Shown here: positions 17,416-26,810 of the stretch, piece after piece
Numbering within the stretch: the first letter of the stretch is position 1
How the letters are laid out: each line of letters opens with the position of its first letter
NCBI RefSeq assembly: GCF_000429305.1
Contig: NZ_AUBP01000007.1
Span: 186,001-250,000, forward strand
Reading direction: 5' to 3'
DNA from: Desulfovibrio inopinatus DSM 10711
Lineage (GTDB): Bacteria; Desulfobacterota; Desulfovibrionia; Desulfovibrionales; Desulfovibrionaceae
DNA: 64,000 nucleotides
The notes under the pieces: model-generated
Seen by the model: only the letters and a program-made list of their open reading frames with translations
Databases searched by the model: none
What the model was told of the DNA's origin: nothing
Position numbers and translations under genes: made by a program

Positions 17416-18213
17416 ATGCTAGAAATCCGCCCTATGGCACATTTGAGTTTGCAAGACGTTTGTGTTCGTTTTGGCGGGCTGATGGCCCTGACCGATGTAA
17501 CGTTTGACCTGCATTCCGGTGAGATCCTGAGCCTTATCGGTCCCAACGGTGCCGGGAAAACAACAATTTTTAACGTGATTACCGGTGTGTACAAAGTGTC
17601 GTCCGGGCGTGTCCTCTACGATGGCAGCCAACTGACCGGTCGTCGACCTCATCATATCCTCGAAGCGGGTATCGCCCGCACATTTCAAAATATCCGTTTG
17701 TTCACGGCCATGACGGCCGTCGAAAATGTCATGGTTGCCCGACATTGCCGGTCTTCAACTGGTGTCTTTGGGGCTGTGCTTCGGCTTGCATCGCAACGAG
17801 ATGAAGAACGTGACATTCACGATCGAGCCATGAAAGCGCTGGAATTTGTCGGTATGGCCGATCATGCCGACGTTACCGCCAAGAATTTGCCCTACGGGTT
17901 GCAGCGTCGTTTGGAAATTGCACGAGCACTTGGCTCTGAACCGAAAACGTTACTACTCGATGAACCCGCAGCCGGGCTCAATCCGTCTGAAAGCAAAGAG
18001 TTGATGCAAACCATTCGGCGCATTGCTGAAACCGGTGTCAATGTTCTGCTTGTCGAGCATGACATGAGTGTGGTCATGAATATCAGTGACCGCGTTGTCG
18101 TCCTCGACCATGGTGAGCTCATTTGTCAGGGCCGTCCCGAAGAAGTGCAGTGCGATCCTAAAGTGATTCAAGCATACCTCGGGCAAGACCTCGACGAGAC
18201 GCTTGTCGTCTGA
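17416..18213 (+). CDS. livG: branched-chain amino acid ABC transporter ATPase LivG
   Basis: 265 residues. Walker A GPNGAGKTT (about 43-51), Q-loop in ARTFQNIRLF, an ABC signature region NLPYGLQRRLEIARAL in place of the classical LSGGQ (normal for LivG), Walker B TLLLDEPAAGLNP and the H-loop VEHDMSVVM are all present. The long insert after the Q-loop is typical of LivG. It couples ATP hydrolysis to uptake of leucine, isoleucine and valine. An internal ATG at 17434 (MAHLSLQ) is an alternative start. It is the first gene of the transport cluster, and its separation from livF by the binding protein and permeases is a less usual order. Confidence 0.93.
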   Translation: MLEIRPMAHLSLQDVCVRFGGLMALTDVTFDLHSGEILSLIGPNGAGKTTIFNVITGVYKVSSGRVLYDGSQLTGRRPHHILEAGIARTFQNIRLFTAMTAVENVMVARHCRSSTGVFGAVLRLASQRDEERDIHDRAMKALEFVGMADHADVTAKNLPYGLQRRLEIARALGSEPKTLLLDEPAAGLNPSESKELMQTIRRIAETGVNVLLVEHDMSVVMNISDRVVVLDHGELICQGRPEEVQCDPKVIQAYLGQDLDETLVV

Positions 18214-18241
18214 GCAGAGCGGTTTCACATGTTTCTATCTT

Positions 18242-18270
18242 ATGGACCGGAATATGAGCCGGTTCTTCTT
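18242..18270 (+). terminator. weak stem with T-rich tail between livG and livK
   Basis: A short ACCGG/CCGGT stem around an 8-base loop is followed by TCTTCTTT. It could attenuate readthrough or help set the livK 5' end. The 124-base livG-livK gap otherwise holds only the livK leader. Confidence 0.35.
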
Positions 18271-18337
18271 TATTGATCTGATCATACATTTCCCGCTGGC
18301 GAGCTGTCAGCGGAAGTAACTCAATACGGAGGCTGAT

Positions 18338-19471
18338 ATGAGAAAAAGCATGTTTCGTATGGTAACGGCCGTGTTGGCCTTGAGTTTGGCTTTTGCCTCG
18401 ATGGGCATGGCCAAAACGTTGAAAATTGGCTCCATGAGCCCGCTGACTGGCTCCTACGCCGCTGACGGCAACGATATTGCCAATGGCGCGCGTGCAGCGA
18501 TCAGCGTTATTGAAAAGCAGGGCGGCATTCCCGGCTACGACAAGATCGAATTATTGGCCCAGGATACGGCGTGTGACCCCAAACAGGCCGTTGCCTCTGC
18601 CAACAAGCTGATCAACGAAGGTGTTGTCGGTGTTATCGGCGCGTATTGCTCTAGCTCCACCATCCCCGCTTCTGAAGTTCTGGCCGAAGAAGACATTCCG
18701 ATGATCACGCCGGCTTCGACCAACGAAAAAGTCACCGAACGCGGCCTTCCGTACATGTTCCGCATGTGCGGCCGTGACGACGACCAGAGCGTTGTCGCCG
18801 TTGCCTTTATGAAAGATTACCTCAAAGCGAAGACCGTCTTCATCGTCGACGACAAGACCACCTATTCACAGGGCTTGGCCGACAATGTTGAAAAGCTCGC
18901 TCCTGACTCCGGCTTGAAAGTCCTTGGTCATGACCACGTCAACCAGGGTGATAAAGATTTCTCGGCCGTTCTCACCAAAATCAAAGACCTCAACCCCGAT
19001 GTGCTGTACATGAGCCTGCAGAACTCTTCGTCCGGCGCACTCATGCTCATTCAGGCCAAGCGTATTGGTGTTGATGCCGCTATCGTTGCCCAGGATGCTG
19101 TCTACCACCCGCAGTTGATGGAAATCGCCAAAGACGCTGCTGAAGGTGCATACCTGACATTTGGTTTTATCGATACGGAAAAGCCCGCTTACAAGACCTT
19201 CCTCGAAGCCTACTCCAAATACGGCAAGCCCGGTGCCTATTCCGCCTATGCGTATGACGCCGCCATGACCTTGCTTTCGGCCATCAAAGCCGCCGATTCG
19301 ACTGATCCGGCGAAGGTGAAAGCGGAAATCATGAAGATGGATACTGCTGGCGCTTCCAAGAACATCAAGTTCATGGAAAATGGTGATTCAGGTTCCAACT
19401 ACGTCATTCAGGTTGTGAAAGACGGCAAGTTCGTCAATTTCTGGGATCCTACCACCAAGAAATTGTTCTAG
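18338..19471 (+). CDS. livK: branched-chain amino acid periplasmic binding protein
   Basis: 377 residues with a signal peptide (MRKSMFRMVTAVLALSLAFASMGMA approximately) and GGAGG 5 bases before the ATG. The mature protein has the Leu/Ile/Val-binding type I periplasmic fold: KIGSMSPLTGSYAADGNDIANGA at the start, the ligand contact region GAYCSSSTIPASEVL near 105-120, ITPASTNEKVT, and YAYDAAMTLLSAIKAA near the end. It delivers amino acids to LivH/LivM. A GC-rich hairpin follows the stop codon, probably raising the level of this message over the permeases. Confidence 0.93.
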   Translation: MRKSMFRMVTAVLALSLAFASMGMAKTLKIGSMSPLTGSYAADGNDIANGARAAISVIEKQGGIPGYDKIELLAQDTACDPKQAVASANKLINEGVVGVIGAYCSSSTIPASEVLAEEDIPMITPASTNEKVTERGLPYMFRMCGRDDDQSVVAVAFMKDYLKAKTVFIVDDKTTYSQGLADNVEKLAPDSGLKVLGHDHVNQGDKDFSAVLTKIKDLNPDVLYMSLQNSSSGALMLIQAKRIGVDAAIVAQDAVYHPQLMEIAKDAAEGAYLTFGFIDTEKPAYKTFLEAYSKYGKPGAYSAYAYDAAMTLLSAIKAADSTDPAKVKAEIMKMDTAGASKNIKFMENGDSGSNYVIQVVKDGKFVNFWDPTTKKLF

Positions 19472-19495
19472 CTTCCGAACGTTACGTTGTCTGTT

Positions 19496-19532
19496 CCGGC
19501 CGGGGGGAATTTCCTCTCGGCCGTTTCACGCC
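19496..19532 (+). terminator. GC-rich hairpin (attenuator candidate) after livK
   Basis: CGGCCG arms with a partly paired G/C-rich middle lie 25 bases after the livK stop and are followed by TTT. In binding-protein operons such hairpins limit downstream transcription. The rest of the ~184-base gap to livH shows no gene. Confidence 0.45.
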
Positions 19533-19655
19533 GGCAACGGGCCACCATGCGATCGGTTCTTCGAGCCGAACATACGACGAAAGTCGGCGTGAGGACAGGC
19601 CCGGATTATCGTCTGACTCCCAGACTTCTTTCACGTCTCACCACTCGAGTACAGC

Positions 19656-20573
19656 ATGGATTATTTTCTGCAACAATTTGTAAACGGCCTCACCCTCGGC
19701 GGGGTGTACGCCCTGGTAGCTCTTGGCTACACCATGGTGTACGGCATTATTCAGCTCATCAACTTCGCTCACGGTGAAATTTTTGCGGCCGGCGGCTATA
19801 TGGGCGTCATTTTATTGAGTTATCTCGCGTCCCATGGCCTTATGGAAACGCATCCCTGGCTTGGCCTTGGCATCGCCCTGGTCCTCTCCATGGGGTACTG
19901 CGCCATTCTTGCCATTGCTGTGGAACGTATCGCCTACCGTCCTTTACGAGGAAGTTCACGCTTGGCCGTTCTGCTGTCTGCGCTCGGCATGTCTATTTTT
20001 CTGCAAAACGGTCTCATGCTCACCCAAGGCGTTTACGACAAAGCCTACCCCACCGGGTTCACACAGGGCGGTATTGATTTTGGGAACGTCCATATCAGTC
20101 TGATGCAGATTCTTATTCTGACCCTGACAACCTCTTTGCTCATCGGACTCAATCTTCTCGTATTCAAAACCCGTATCGGCAAAGCCATGCGTGCGACCGC
20201 TCAGGATAAGGTCATGTCCGCGTTGGTCGGCATCAACTCCAACCGGGTTATCGCCACCACCTTTGCTATTGGCGCGGCTCTAGCCGCTGCTGCCGGTATC
20301 ATGGTCGGACTGTATTACGGGTCGGTACGCTACGATATGGGGTTTGTTCCCGGCATCAAGGCTTTTGCCGCTGCTGTTCTCGGTGGTATCGGCAACATGA
20401 CCGGAGCCATGATCGGCGGACTCATCATCGGTATGGTCGAAATTCTCGCTGCCGCGTACATCCCCTATGGTGGGGAATACAAGGATGTGTTCGCGTTCAT
20501 CATCCTCATTCTGGTTTTGTACTTCATGCCCACCGGTATCATGGGAGAGAATGTCGATGACACACGCGTCTAA
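19656..20573 (+). CDS. livH: branched-chain amino acid ABC permease LivH
   Basis: 305 residues, very hydrophobic, about eight membrane segments. Family hallmarks include FVNGLTLGGVYALVALGYTMVYGIIQLINFAHGEIF at the N-terminus, IAYRPLRGSSRLAVLLSALGMSIFLQN, the cytoplasmic coupling region near MRATAQDKVMSALVGINSNRVIATTFAIGAALAA, and AFAAAVLGGIGNMTGAMIGG. It forms the pore with LivM. The 3' end overlaps livM by 17 bases, so the two are co-translated. The ribosome site before the ATG at 19656 is weak. Confidence 0.93.
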   Translation: MDYFLQQFVNGLTLGGVYALVALGYTMVYGIIQLINFAHGEIFAAGGYMGVILLSYLASHGLMETHPWLGLGIALVLSMGYCAILAIAVERIAYRPLRGSSRLAVLLSALGMSIFLQNGLMLTQGVYDKAYPTGFTQGGIDFGNVHISLMQILILTLTTSLLIGLNLLVFKTRIGKAMRATAQDKVMSALVGINSNRVIATTFAIGAALAAAAGIMVGLYYGSVRYDMGFVPGIKAFAAAVLGGIGNMTGAMIGGLIIGMVEILAAAYIPYGGEYKDVFAFIILILVLYFMPTGIMGENVDDTRV

Positions 20574-21783
20574 AAAACATTGGATTTTTTTTGGTCTGGC
20601 CCTGGTCTGGTTCTATGTGCTGCTCTGGCCGCTTCTCGGCATTAAAGCCGACGGTACCCTTGATTTCACGGCCGCCTTTCCTGTGTGGATTCGTGTGGCA
20701 GTGGTCGGAACCATCTGCATGGTGCTCTTTACGCTCAAAACAATGGGCGCTTTTCGCTTTCTTCATGGTCCCATCGAATCTGTACGCGAGAACCTGAACG
20801 CGACCTATTCACGGACGCCGAAGTGGATGATTTTTTTGCCGCTTCTCGCTCTGGCGATCGCCTACCCTTTTTATACGGGACGCTACGCGCAGGACGTTAT
20901 GGTCAACGTTCTGATTTATGTCTGTCTCGGGCTTGGGCTCAATATCGTTGTCGGTTTGGCCGGCCTTCTCGATTTAGGTTACATCGCATTTTATGGAGTC
21001 GGCGCCTATACCTACGCGCTGATGTCGATTCACTACGGCTTGTCCTTCTGGCTTTGTCTGCCGTTGGCCGCCATTTTTGCGGCGATGGCTGGTTGCATCA
21101 TCGGCTATCCCACCCTGCGCATGCGCGGTGACTACCTCGCCATTGTGACGCTTGGGTTCGGCGAAATCATCCGTATTATTCTCAACAACTGGATGAGCCT
21201 GACCAATGGCCCCAACGGGATTCTCGGGATTAAGGCACCGGGTATTTACTTGCCTGAGATTGTCGATGGATCATTTACCTTCGAACATCTCTACATGAAA
21301 AAGCTCGGGATGGTATATTATATCGTGCTTGGGTTGGCCGTGTTCACGATTATTGCCGTTCATCGACTCAACTTTTCTCGTGTGGGACGGGCCTGGGAGG
21401 CCATCCGTGAGGATGAAACCGCAGCCGAACTCATGGGCGTCGATACGTTTCGCTTCAAGCTGTTGGCCTATGCGATGGGGGCGGTTTTTGGTGGACTGGC
21501 GGGTGCCTTTTTCGCGGCCCGGATGCGGTTTGTCTCGCCGGAATCATTCACGTTTCTTGAATCGGCACTTGTTTTGGCCATGGTTGTGCTCGGCGGAATG
21601 GGATCTATTCCCGGTATTATTCTTGGCGCGTTGGCGCTCATTGCTCTTCCGGAACTCTTCCGTGATTTTGAACTGTACCGCATGCTTGCCTTCGGCGGCG
21701 CCATGACACTCATGATGCTCATCCGTCCGGCTGGTCTCATTCCAGCCAAGCGTATGGGTAAACGTAGCGAAGAAGAGGAGTAA
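20557..21783 (+). CDS. livM: branched-chain amino acid ABC permease LivM
   Basis: 408 residues from the ATG at 20557. This start places GGGAGAG 7 bases upstream; an ATG 6 bases earlier would be too close. The N-terminal ~100 residues with three hydrophobic helices are the extension typical of proteobacterial LivM. The core follows: LNIVVGLAGLLDLGYIAFYGVGAYTYALMS, PTLRMRGDYLAIVTLGFGEIIRI, AWEAIREDETAAELMGVDTFRFKLLAYAMGA, ALVLAMVVLGGMGSIPG. It is the second pore subunit. Confidence 0.93.
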   Translation: MTHASKKHWIFFGLALVWFYVLLWPLLGIKADGTLDFTAAFPVWIRVAVVGTICMVLFTLKTMGAFRFLHGPIESVRENLNATYSRTPKWMIFLPLLALAIAYPFYTGRYAQDVMVNVLIYVCLGLGLNIVVGLAGLLDLGYIAFYGVGAYTYALMSIHYGLSFWLCLPLAAIFAAMAGCIIGYPTLRMRGDYLAIVTLGFGEIIRIILNNWMSLTNGPNGILGIKAPGIYLPEIVDGSFTFEHLYMKKLGMVYYIVLGLAVFTIIAVHRLNFSRVGRAWEAIREDETAAELMGVDTFRFKLLAYAMGAVFGGLAGAFFAARMRFVSPESFTFLESALVLAMVVLGGMGSIPGIILGALALIALPELFRDFELYRMLAFGGAMTLMMLIRPAGLIPAKRMGKRSEEEE

Positions 21784-21788
21784 GCCCT

Positions 21789-22508
21789 GTGAGCGAAATC
21801 ATTCTCGAACTCGATAATGTTACGGCCCATTATGGCCGGATTCAGGCGCTTAGGGGCATTTCTCTCACGGTTCGCCAAGGTGAGATAGTCAGTATCATTG
21901 GTGCCAATGGCGCCGGAAAGAGTACGACGCTGATGGCGATTTGCGGCATCGTCAAAGTTTCATCCGGCGATGTTCGTTACCAGGGAAAATCGATTACATC
22001 GACAAATGCGGATCTACTTCCATCACAAGGGCTCTGCCAGGTTCCCGAAGGACGACGAATTTTCCCTCGCCTGTCGGTGACGGAAAATCTCGATATGGGT
22101 GCGTTCTTCCGTAAAGATCAGGCCGCTATCAAGCAAGATATGGAGATGGTCTACCACCTGTTCCCCAAACTCAAAGAACGCCGCAAGCAACCCGGCGGTA
22201 CCCTTTCCGGTGGAGAACAGCAAATGCTTGCCATTGGCCGCGCACTCATGGGCCGGCCGAAAGTGCTTTTACTCGATGAACCTTCCCTTGGTCTCGCGCC
22301 GTTGATTTGTCAGCATATTTTCAAAATTATTCGGACTATTAACCGTGAAAGCGGTGTGACCATCCTTCTCGTGGAACAAAACGCCAACATCGCCTTGCAG
22401 CTTTCCAATCGAGGTTACGTCCTCGAAACCGGCTCTGTTATGCTCGAAGATGACGCAAAATCTCTGCTTGCTAACCCTGAAATTCGTAAAGCATATCTTG
22501 GGGATTAG
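21789..22508 (+). CDS. livF: branched-chain amino acid ABC transporter ATPase LivF
   Basis: 239 residues from a GTG at 21789, 5 bases after livM. Walker A GANGAGKSTT (about 38-47), VPEGRRIFPRLSVTENL, the signature LSGGEQQMLAIGRALM, Walker B VLLLDEPSLGLAP and the H-loop VEQNANIALQLSNRGYVLE are complete and at normal spacing. It pairs with LivG as the second ATPase. A strong terminator about 110 bases downstream closes the operon. Confidence 0.95.
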   Translation: MSEIILELDNVTAHYGRIQALRGISLTVRQGEIVSIIGANGAGKSTTLMAICGIVKVSSGDVRYQGKSITSTNADLLPSQGLCQVPEGRRIFPRLSVTENLDMGAFFRKDQAAIKQDMEMVYHLFPKLKERRKQPGGTLSGGEQQMLAIGRALMGRPKVLLLDEPSLGLAPLICQHIFKIIRTINRESGVTILLVEQNANIALQLSNRGYVLETGSVMLEDDAKSLLANPEIRKAYLGD

Positions 22509-22620
22509 TCACATTTTGTCTCAGGGGCAGAAAGAAAAAGCAACAGAGACGTATGAGTGCAACGCCGATCTAAAGTGTTCTAATAAGTATGATGCATAGT
22601 TAAACACAGCTCTTATATTA

Positions 22621-22667
22621 ACAACAAACGCCCCATGGCTCATCGCTTTGGGGCGTTTGTTGTTTTT
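22621..22667 (+). terminator. rho-independent terminator of the liv operon
   Basis: A perfect 15-bp stem (22621-22635 with 22649-22663) with a 13-base loop, followed by a T-run to 22667. Confidence 0.93.
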
Positions 22668-23438
22668 GATATTGGTGTACATTTATCCGATAGGTCTAAA
22701 TGAATTTGTAAAGGAAATTATAGTTTGGAGTTTGTGTCGTAAAATGGATCCTATGCGACGTGCATGATGATTCGAAACATATGCTGTTGGTGTTTTGTGC
22801 TTAAATTGCACGTCATGTAGAGAGTGTTACTGTCTTAATGTGTTGTATCGGGCGCATTCGTCATTTTTCTTTGCCAAAAAATCAAAGTTATTGACTATAT
22901 TGAAGAGACGTCGATGCCGAGTAATGGAGAAAAAGATAACAATAAGGGAGAAAAGAGCAGCCAGGGCGGAAAAAAGAATCTCAGACATATGGATAATCTC
23001 GATTACAATAATTATAAGAATTGTTAAACAATATAGCGTATTTTATTGTTGAAACAATCGGGAAAATCCTGATTTTTTGTTTCTATTTTGTAGAGTTCAT
23101 GAAGGATTACTTTGTGGAGAGGTGGTTTCAAGAGTACAAATCAAGAAAATACTTTATATAGAAAACTGTTGCAGTAGGCTGATAGTACTGGATGGAGTGT
23201 GAGAAGAGTCTGAAAGATAGTATGAGTATACATAGCATCGCATCTTGATATGGCAAAAAGTTGAAATGGCGAACTGACGTTTGCGCCTTCTCTGCTTTGT
23301 ATGAAGTTAAGGGCATAGCCCCCCGGCATATTGCCAATATCTCTCACGACATTGCTTTTCATAGTGAGCAAGGTTGATTCATTGATTGCGGATCATCCAT
23401 CTCCATAAACCGAGCTCTCACGCGCACTCCCGCATGTT
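22668..23438. other. AT-rich stretch without a supported gene
   Basis: About 770 bases of AT-rich sequence. A frame from 22795 to 23052 contains an internal ATG at 22924 encoding a 42-residue peptide: a basic head (KKITIREKRAARAEKR) then a hydrophobic stretch (IWIISITIIIRIV). It could be a small membrane peptide, but the ribosome site is poor. The 3' end leads to a plus-strand terminator at 23439 that has no assigned gene, so an untranslated RNA may lie here. Confidence 0.4.
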
Positions 23439-23472
23439 GGCCCCGTGTAATTGGCGTACACGGGGCCTTTTT
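23439..23472 (+). terminator. orphan rho-independent terminator
   Basis: A perfect 11-bp GC-rich stem (23439-23449 with 23457-23467) and 7-base loop are followed by TTTTT. No protein gene on the plus strand ends nearby. The minus-strand side has no T-run. Confidence 0.85.
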
Positions 23473-23533
23473 ATGACACGCAGTCGAAACGAATGTCTCT
23501 CAACTCTCTATCGCTACGTACAACCCGTTGAAA

Positions 23534-24307
23534 CTATTTTTCAGAAATTGAAAATGTCAAGGTCGATAAAAGATAGGTGTCGTCGCAAACCGACTCATCC
23601 TTGTATTTCTCCTTATATTCCGCTTCTACCATCCAATACCCTGCTTTGAGGGGAATAATGTCGATTTTTCCATCAAGACCGGTATGTCCATAAAATGCCT
23701 TGCTTTCTTTATCTGAAAATCCTCCAAATGTTGCCGTCACTTCAACGGTTTTAGCAGGCTTCCCATTTACCAAAATTTGAATGGGAAATTTTCCACCGGG
23801 TTTCACCGTAGCCGGGTTGACCAACGGAATAATTTCCAAGCCTTGTCCCACGGGCTTTCCAATGAAAGTATTCTCCGAACTATCGCCAACATTCAGAATA
23901 TTCTTTGCATACATACTGACATGCTCGCACAATTCAGCGTCTTTCATTTGTGTACGATCTTCCATGGCCCAACCACGAGGGCCTTTGGACCAAAACGTGG
24001 GACGATATGTACCTAGCGCCAGATAACTTCCCGGTTTCGCGTCAAACATCCCCTGATAGGCATAATTTTCCCCGGATTGTTTAAGAGCAACTTCTCCTGC
24101 CGGAGTTACGAAAGTAGGAGCTTCAAAAAGATGCACTCGCTTTTCCGGAATGGATTCCGGATTGGGAAAATCATGACCATATCCTATATCAACTTTGATG
24201 ACTTGATCCTTTGCAGTTTCAGCATTGACCCAAAAATCATGTGCAAAGGCGGAGGACACTCCCAAAGTCAAACACAATACAAATGCAGTCGCTATCGTCC
24301 GAGCCAC
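23534..24307 (-). CDS. DUF4198-like periplasmic protein (possible metal-uptake accessory)
   Basis: 257 residues from a GTG at 24305-24307, with AAAGGAG 6 bases upstream; the longer frame to 24367 has no ribosome site. A signal peptide (ARTIATAFVLCLTLGVSSAFA) is cut before HDFWVNAE, the N-terminal His typical of DUF4198 proteins. Later blocks read VDIGYGHDFPNPE, PTFVTPAGE, GGKFPIQILVNGKPAKTVEVTATFGGFSD and GHTGLDGKIDIIPLKAGYWMVEAEY, suggesting two beta-sandwich parts. Members of this family are often found near nickel or cobalt transporters, where the exposed N-terminal His may bind the metal. No transporter gene is adjacent here, so the role is inference. Confidence 0.8.
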   Translation of the reverse strand: MARTIATAFVLCLTLGVSSAFAHDFWVNAETAKDQVIKVDIGYGHDFPNPESIPEKRVHLFEAPTFVTPAGEVALKQSGENYAYQGMFDAKPGSYLALGTYRPTFWSKGPRGWAMEDRTQMKDAELCEHVSMYAKNILNVGDSSENTFIGKPVGQGLEIIPLVNPATVKPGGKFPIQILVNGKPAKTVEVTATFGGFSDKESKAFYGHTGLDGKIDIIPLKAGYWMVEAEYKEKYKDESVCDDTYLLSTLTFSISEK

Positions 24308-24843
24308 ATTCTTCTCCTTTCGTATCCTGAGGCGTTGAGTTTCTGTCACAGACTCCCTTTTATTCATAATACCCTCAAAAGAAAGACCATTTACACAATA
24401 CTGCGTCCGAAAATCAGCAGATTTTCAATCTGCTCTTCCCACTTTCCAAATCGTCTTTTTTCAGCGGGAAGCATTGCCACTTTTTCATCTTCGTTGCGCA
24501 ACAAAGATCAGAAGCCCAAACAACTTGATTATGAAATTCATTATCAAGTTATAGGCGACACTACTCCCAACAAACGAAATTTTTGTCAAGATTATTACAA
24601 GAAAGATGTGATCATTTTTTATTTTTTCCCTTACAAAACAATATAATAGATTCAAATAAACTCTTGTAATAAAACTTTATCGCTACTCAAAACACGGATA
24701 TCGCGTTTTGGAACACACGAAGCCATGCCCTTTCTCTTCCCTCCCTCAATCATAGATAAAGATATTTATATTTTAAAATGTGGCTATTCCTTTAGGTCCG
24801 AAGAGGGGGCTTTATTAAATAATCTTCGAAGTGGAGACCTGTT
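24308..24843. other. AT-rich intergenic region
   Basis: About 535 bases between the DUF4198 gene (minus) and the transposase remnant (plus). It should hold the promoter of the DUF4198 gene and possibly the left end of the insertion sequence. No clear inverted repeat end or promoter was recognised. Confidence 0.4.
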
Positions 24844-25759
24844 ATGCCCAAACAGCATGAAAGCATGAGTTTCTTTGATTTTCAAAAAAGATATCCAGAC
24901 GATGCTGCCTGTGAGCAAAAGTTATATTCATTTCGTTGGCCTCATGGTTTGAATGCCCGAAATGCGGACATACTCAGTTTTATGATCTCCCCAAGCGTGC
25001 ATTATTCCAATGTAAAAAATGTAAATATCGAGCGTCACTCACAGCAGGGACTGTAATGCATAAGACAAGGACGCCGCTCCTCAAATGGTTCTGGACGATC
25101 TTCCTTATGCACCAGATAAACGTGGTATTTCTGCCCTCGATATTTCGTATAAAGTTGGTGTTACATATAAAACAGCTTGGGGAATGCTGCATAGAATTCG
25201 CTTGGCCATGGCTGCTCGTGATTCGCACTACCAGCTTGCAGGTCTTATCCAAGTTGACGATGTTTATTTTAAAGGAGGCCTCAGTAAAGGTGGCGATAAA
25301 CGAGGCCGTGGAACTTCTAAGGTCCTGTTCTTGTTATGGCTGCGATCAAGAATGATGTTTTTACATTTGCGAAAATGAACGTGGTCAGTCATGTTGATAG
25401 TGAAACCATCAAGACTCTTTGAAAAACAATATCGCTCATTCGCAAATCATCGAAACTGACGACTTCCCTGCGTATAAAGTTGCGCAGAAGATTGGTCATG
25501 AACACATTTCAGAAGTTGTATACCCGTAAATGAAGAATCCAATTTTGCCTTTTTGAAGTGGATCAACATCGTTGTTTCCAATGCAAAAGCGTTTATTCTC
25601 GGAACATAACACGGTGTGCAAAAGAAACACTTGCAAAAATACCTGAATGAATACTGTTACCAGCTCAATCGACGTTGGTGGCGTGACCAAGGATTTGATC
25701 GCTTGCTTATGGCCTGCTCCAAAGTAAAGCCGGTGGGACTTTCGGAGCTAATGGCATAG
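24844..25759 (+). pseudogene. decayed IS1595-family transposase
   Basis: Three overlapping frames together spell one transposase. Frame 1 from 24844 gives SFFDFQKRYPDDAACEQKL. Near 24945 the reading shifts to a zinc ribbon (FECPKCGHTQF then FQCKKCKYR, two CxxC). Near 25110 it shifts again to KRGISALDISYKVGVTYKT and the catalytic-core start LIQVDDVYFKGG. Near 25320 another shift leads to VLVMAAIKNDVFTF, with a stop near 25420. Remnants of the C-terminus (RRWWRDQGFDRLLMACS) run to 25759. The order matches IS1595-type transposases (Zn ribbon plus ISXO2-like DDE domain). At least three frameshifts make it inactive. Terminal repeats were not identified. Confidence 0.85.
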
Positions 25760-25928
25760 CCTCATTTGCACACCATTCTTTCTGCATGGAATTTCATAAA
25801 TAAGAATCGTTCTGCACTTTTAAAGTTTTCAATTTCATGTGAATCCTATATCCCATAGCAGCTTATTCACTCAGTAAAACGTTCAGAGTAAATAATAAAC
25901 TATTTTTCATTTATCAAAGGATGAAACA

Positions 25929-26810
25929 ATGTACGGCAAAAAAATTTGGATACCGTCTGGTATTCTGCTTATCGGAGTCATTATTTTTCTCTGTATACAA
26001 ATTTTCATGGGCTTTCAGATTGAAAAGCAGATGAATTATTTATTTGGAAAAATGGCAAATTATGTCGATATTAATTATGAAACAGCATCATATTCTTTGC
26101 TTTCGTCGAAAATGACATTTAAAAACCTCGAAATTCGCTATTTAAAGAATAATTCTACGCTTTATGTGAAGAATCTCGTCATCTATGATATTGATACAAC
26201 TTCAGACTTCCCATCTCATATGGATATGCACTTAGCTGGCCTTCGCCTTAACAACAGTAAACCGGGAAGTATTGCTGCCCAAATACAAGAACTTGGTTAC
26301 TCCCATCCAATAAAGTTGTATATTGACCTCTCGTATACATATAATAAGAAAGAAAAAGATTTAGTTATCGAGCGGTTGAGTCTTGGGGCCGATGATATCG
26401 GGGCATTGAGTTATAGTTTACATCTAGGAAATGTCGACATGGGGAACGATAGTCATAACGCATTGAAAGAATATAATCATTTTCTTGTATATAGTAGTGT
26501 ACTTTCGTACAGGGACGACTCTGCATTTAATAAATATGTCGAGTATCAGGCAATAGCAAAAGGCATTTCAGAAGAAAAAGTTAGAGATGATATATTCAAC
26601 CTCATAGACACGTCCAAGGAGGGAAGTATATTTTTCAATATGTCTGATGAGGTGAGGAGTGAAGCTCTTGCGCAGGTGAGGAAGTTTATCAATAATCCGG
26701 CGACAATTTCTCTCTCGATTACTCCAAAAAAACCGATTTCTGTTGAAGACTGGCTGAGAATAAAGAAATCCTCACAAGAGGAGGTACGCTTTGATATTAA
26801 CGTATACTAA
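25929..26810 (+). CDS. unrecognised single-pass membrane protein, AT-rich
   Basis: 293 residues. One N-terminal transmembrane helix (about 7-30: WIPSGILLIGVIIFLCIQIFMGF) is followed by a likely periplasmic domain, with repeated short amphipathic strands in the first half (KMTFKNLEIRYL, TLYVKNLVIYDI, HPIKLYIDLSYTY, DLVIERLSLGADDIG). This suits an elongated beta structure such as AsmA- or DUF945-type proteins. The C-terminal third is helical. Base composition is clearly more AT-rich than the operons on either side and it sits just after an insertion-sequence remnant, so recent acquisition is likely. AAGG lies about 8 bases before the ATG. No function is assigned. Confidence 0.7.
   Translation: MYGKKIWIPSGILLIGVIIFLCIQIFMGFQIEKQMNYLFGKMANYVDINYETASYSLLSSKMTFKNLEIRYLKNNSTLYVKNLVIYDIDTTSDFPSHMDMHLAGLRLNNSKPGSIAAQIQELGYSHPIKLYIDLSYTYNKKEKDLVIERLSLGADDIGALSYSLHLGNVDMGNDSHNALKEYNHFLVYSSVLSYRDDSAFNKYVEYQAIAKGISEEKVRDDIFNLIDTSKEGSIFFNMSDEVRSEALAQVRKFINNPATISLSITPKKPISVEDWLRIKKSSQEEVRFDINVY

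Noticed and set aside
24077-24646. Plus-strand frame of 189 codons
   Set aside because: Mostly antisense to the DUF4198 gene and then AT-rich noise; no ribosome site.
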